From Actinomycetales bacterium (GTDB lineage: Bacteria; Actinomycetota; Actinomycetes; Actinomycetales; Cellulomonadaceae): DNA of 5,623 nucleotides. The stretch lies in contig JAAYZM010000207.1 in NCBI GenBank assembly GCA_012514835.1, positions 1 to 5,623 of the forward strand. The letters are read 5' to 3'. The notes under the pieces were generated by a model. The model was given only the letters and a program-made list of their open reading frames with translations. It was not told where the DNA came from and searched no databases. The position numbers and the translations under genes were made by a program. This document shows positions 5,032-5,623 of the stretch, piece after piece; position 1 is the stretch's first letter; each line of letters begins with the position of its first letter.

Positions 5032-5037
5032 TAGCGT
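5032..5037 (+). promoter_or_regulatory. Candidate -10 box of ftsH
   Basis: TAGCGT (5032-5037), the same hexamer as at the zincin gene, fits TAnnnT and predicts a transcript start near 5044. That leaves a leader of about 20-40 nt, depending on which ATG is used. A GGGAAC (5010-5015) upstream resembles an ECF-sigma -35 element, but its spacing to a fitting -10 (19 nt to CGTC at 5035) is longer than usual. Which sigma factor, if any, reads this site is not decided by the sequence. Confidence 0.4.
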
Positions 5038-5058
5038 CGCGGTGTTGACTGACCCTAC

Positions 5059-5064
5059 GGAGGG
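5059..5064 (+). promoter_or_regulatory. Ill-placed Shine-Dalgarno-like site before ftsH
   Basis: GGAGGG directly abuts ATG 5065 (no spacer) and is 21 nt from ATG 5086. Neither distance is ideal, so the start of ftsH is ambiguous. An in-frame TGA at 5050-5052 rules out starts further upstream. Confidence 0.5.
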
Positions 5065-5085
5065 ATGGGCCTGGGCCCGACGGCG

Positions 5086-5623
5086 ATGAATCTCAAGCGA
5101 CTTGCCCGCGGACCGATCCTCTGGATCGTGCTCGCCGTCATCATCCTCGCGATGGCCGCCTCGGCGCTGACCGCCCCGAGCGTCGCGCGCATCGACACCT
5201 CGGCGGGGCTCGAGCTCCTCGCGGGGGACAAGGTCGAGCAGGTGCGCATCACGGAAGGCGTGCAGCGCGTCGACCTCACTCTCACCGAGGACTACATGGT
5301 GGGTGAGGACAACAAGGGCAAGAACCTGCAGTTCTTCTACGTCACGCCGCAGGGCGAGATGGTGGTCCGCGCGGTCGCAGCGGCGGAGCTCGACAAGGGT
5401 TACACCTCGGACGTGCCCCAGACCTCGTGGTGGGCCTCGCTGCTGCAGATCATGCTGCCGTTCATCATCATCATCGCGCTGTTCTGGTTCCTCATGAGCT
5501 CGATGCAGGGAGGCGGCTCGCGCGTCATGCAGTTCGGCAAGTCCAAGGCCAAGCTCGTCTCGAAGGAGTCCCCGCAGGTCACGTTCGCGGACGTGGCCGG
5601 CGTCGACGAGGCCCTCGAGGAGC
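5086..5623 (+). CDS. ftsH: ATP-dependent zinc metalloprotease FtsH (3' end beyond window)
   Basis: Membrane-anchored AAA+ protease that degrades misfolded membrane proteins and some cytoplasmic regulators. The 179 visible codons cover the N-terminal part: a short basic cytoplasmic start (MNLKRLARGP), membrane segment 1 at about 10-30, an extracytoplasmic domain of about 85 residues, membrane segment 2 at about 116-138 (beginning near WWASLLQIMLPF), the GGGSRVMQFGKSKAK linker, and VTFADVAGVDEALEE at 165-179, the conserved entry to the AAA+ domain. Walker A and the HExxH protease site lie beyond the window. ATG 5086 is preferred because the MNLKRxxRGP start resembles other actinobacterial FtsH proteins. 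ATG 5065, adding MGLGPTA, is the alternative and abuts the GGAGGG. Identification is near certain from the order of segments and the DVAGVDEA motif. Confidence 0.95.
   Translation, partial: MNLKRLARGPILWIVLAVIILAMAASALTAPSVARIDTSAGLELLAGDKVEQVRITEGVQRVDLTLTEDYMVGEDNKGKNLQFFYVTPQGEMVVRAVAAAELDKGYTSDVPQTSWWASLLQIMLPFIIIIALFWFLMSSMQGGGSRVMQFGKSKAKLVSKESPQVTFADVAGVDEALEE

Noticed and set aside
5010..5038. ECF-sigma (stress) promoter GGGAAC...CGTC for ftsH
   Set aside because: The 19-nt spacing is longer than the usual 16-17 and the -10 match is short; kept only as a remark on the TAGCGT candidate.

Overview
The window is very GC-rich chromosomal DNA with strong third-position G/C bias, GTG starts and TAnnnT-type -10 boxes. 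Gene content and order (ppa divergent from dacB, then a zincin gene, tilS, hpt and ftsH) match a housekeeping neighbourhood that is conserved across Actinobacteria. From memory, M. tuberculosis has the Rv3628 / Rv3627c-Rv3624c cluster with ftsH further along. The sequence style fits a high-GC Micrococcales-like actinobacterium, but the genus cannot be fixed from this sequence alone.

Layout: 1-399 (minus) is the N-terminal 133 residues of a family I inorganic pyrophosphatase, cut by the window edge. A 98-bp divergent spacer follows. 498-1925 (+) is a secreted PBP4/S13-type D-Ala-D-Ala carboxypeptidase. 1926-2204 is a 279-bp gene-free, unusually structured interval. It holds a pyrimidine tract, a 35-nt palindrome, a nested and repeated palindrome block, a G-run tract and a -10 box placed for a leaderless start. 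2205-3299 is a DUF2342/Zincin_2 putative metalloprotease, 3301-4395 is tilS and 4416-4970 is hpt; these three are tightly packed and probably co-transcribed. 4971-5085 is a leader or promoter region with inverted repeats. 5086 to the end is the start of ftsH, cut before the Walker A motif.

How the genes fit together: Ppa removes pyrophosphate, including that released by the TilS and Hpt reactions. TilS makes lysidine on the AUA-reading tRNA-Ile, Hpt salvages hypoxanthine and guanine, FtsH does membrane protein quality control, and DacB trims peptidoglycan. The zincin is the one member without a known function. TilS and HprT have been reported to act together as an activator of ftsH in Bacillus subtilis, which makes the hpt-ftsH junction worth attention.

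No clearly new multi-gene system is visible. The least explained signals are non-coding: the 1926-2204 palindrome/repeat block and the inverted repeats before ftsH. There is also a duplicated low-complexity linker inside TilS.
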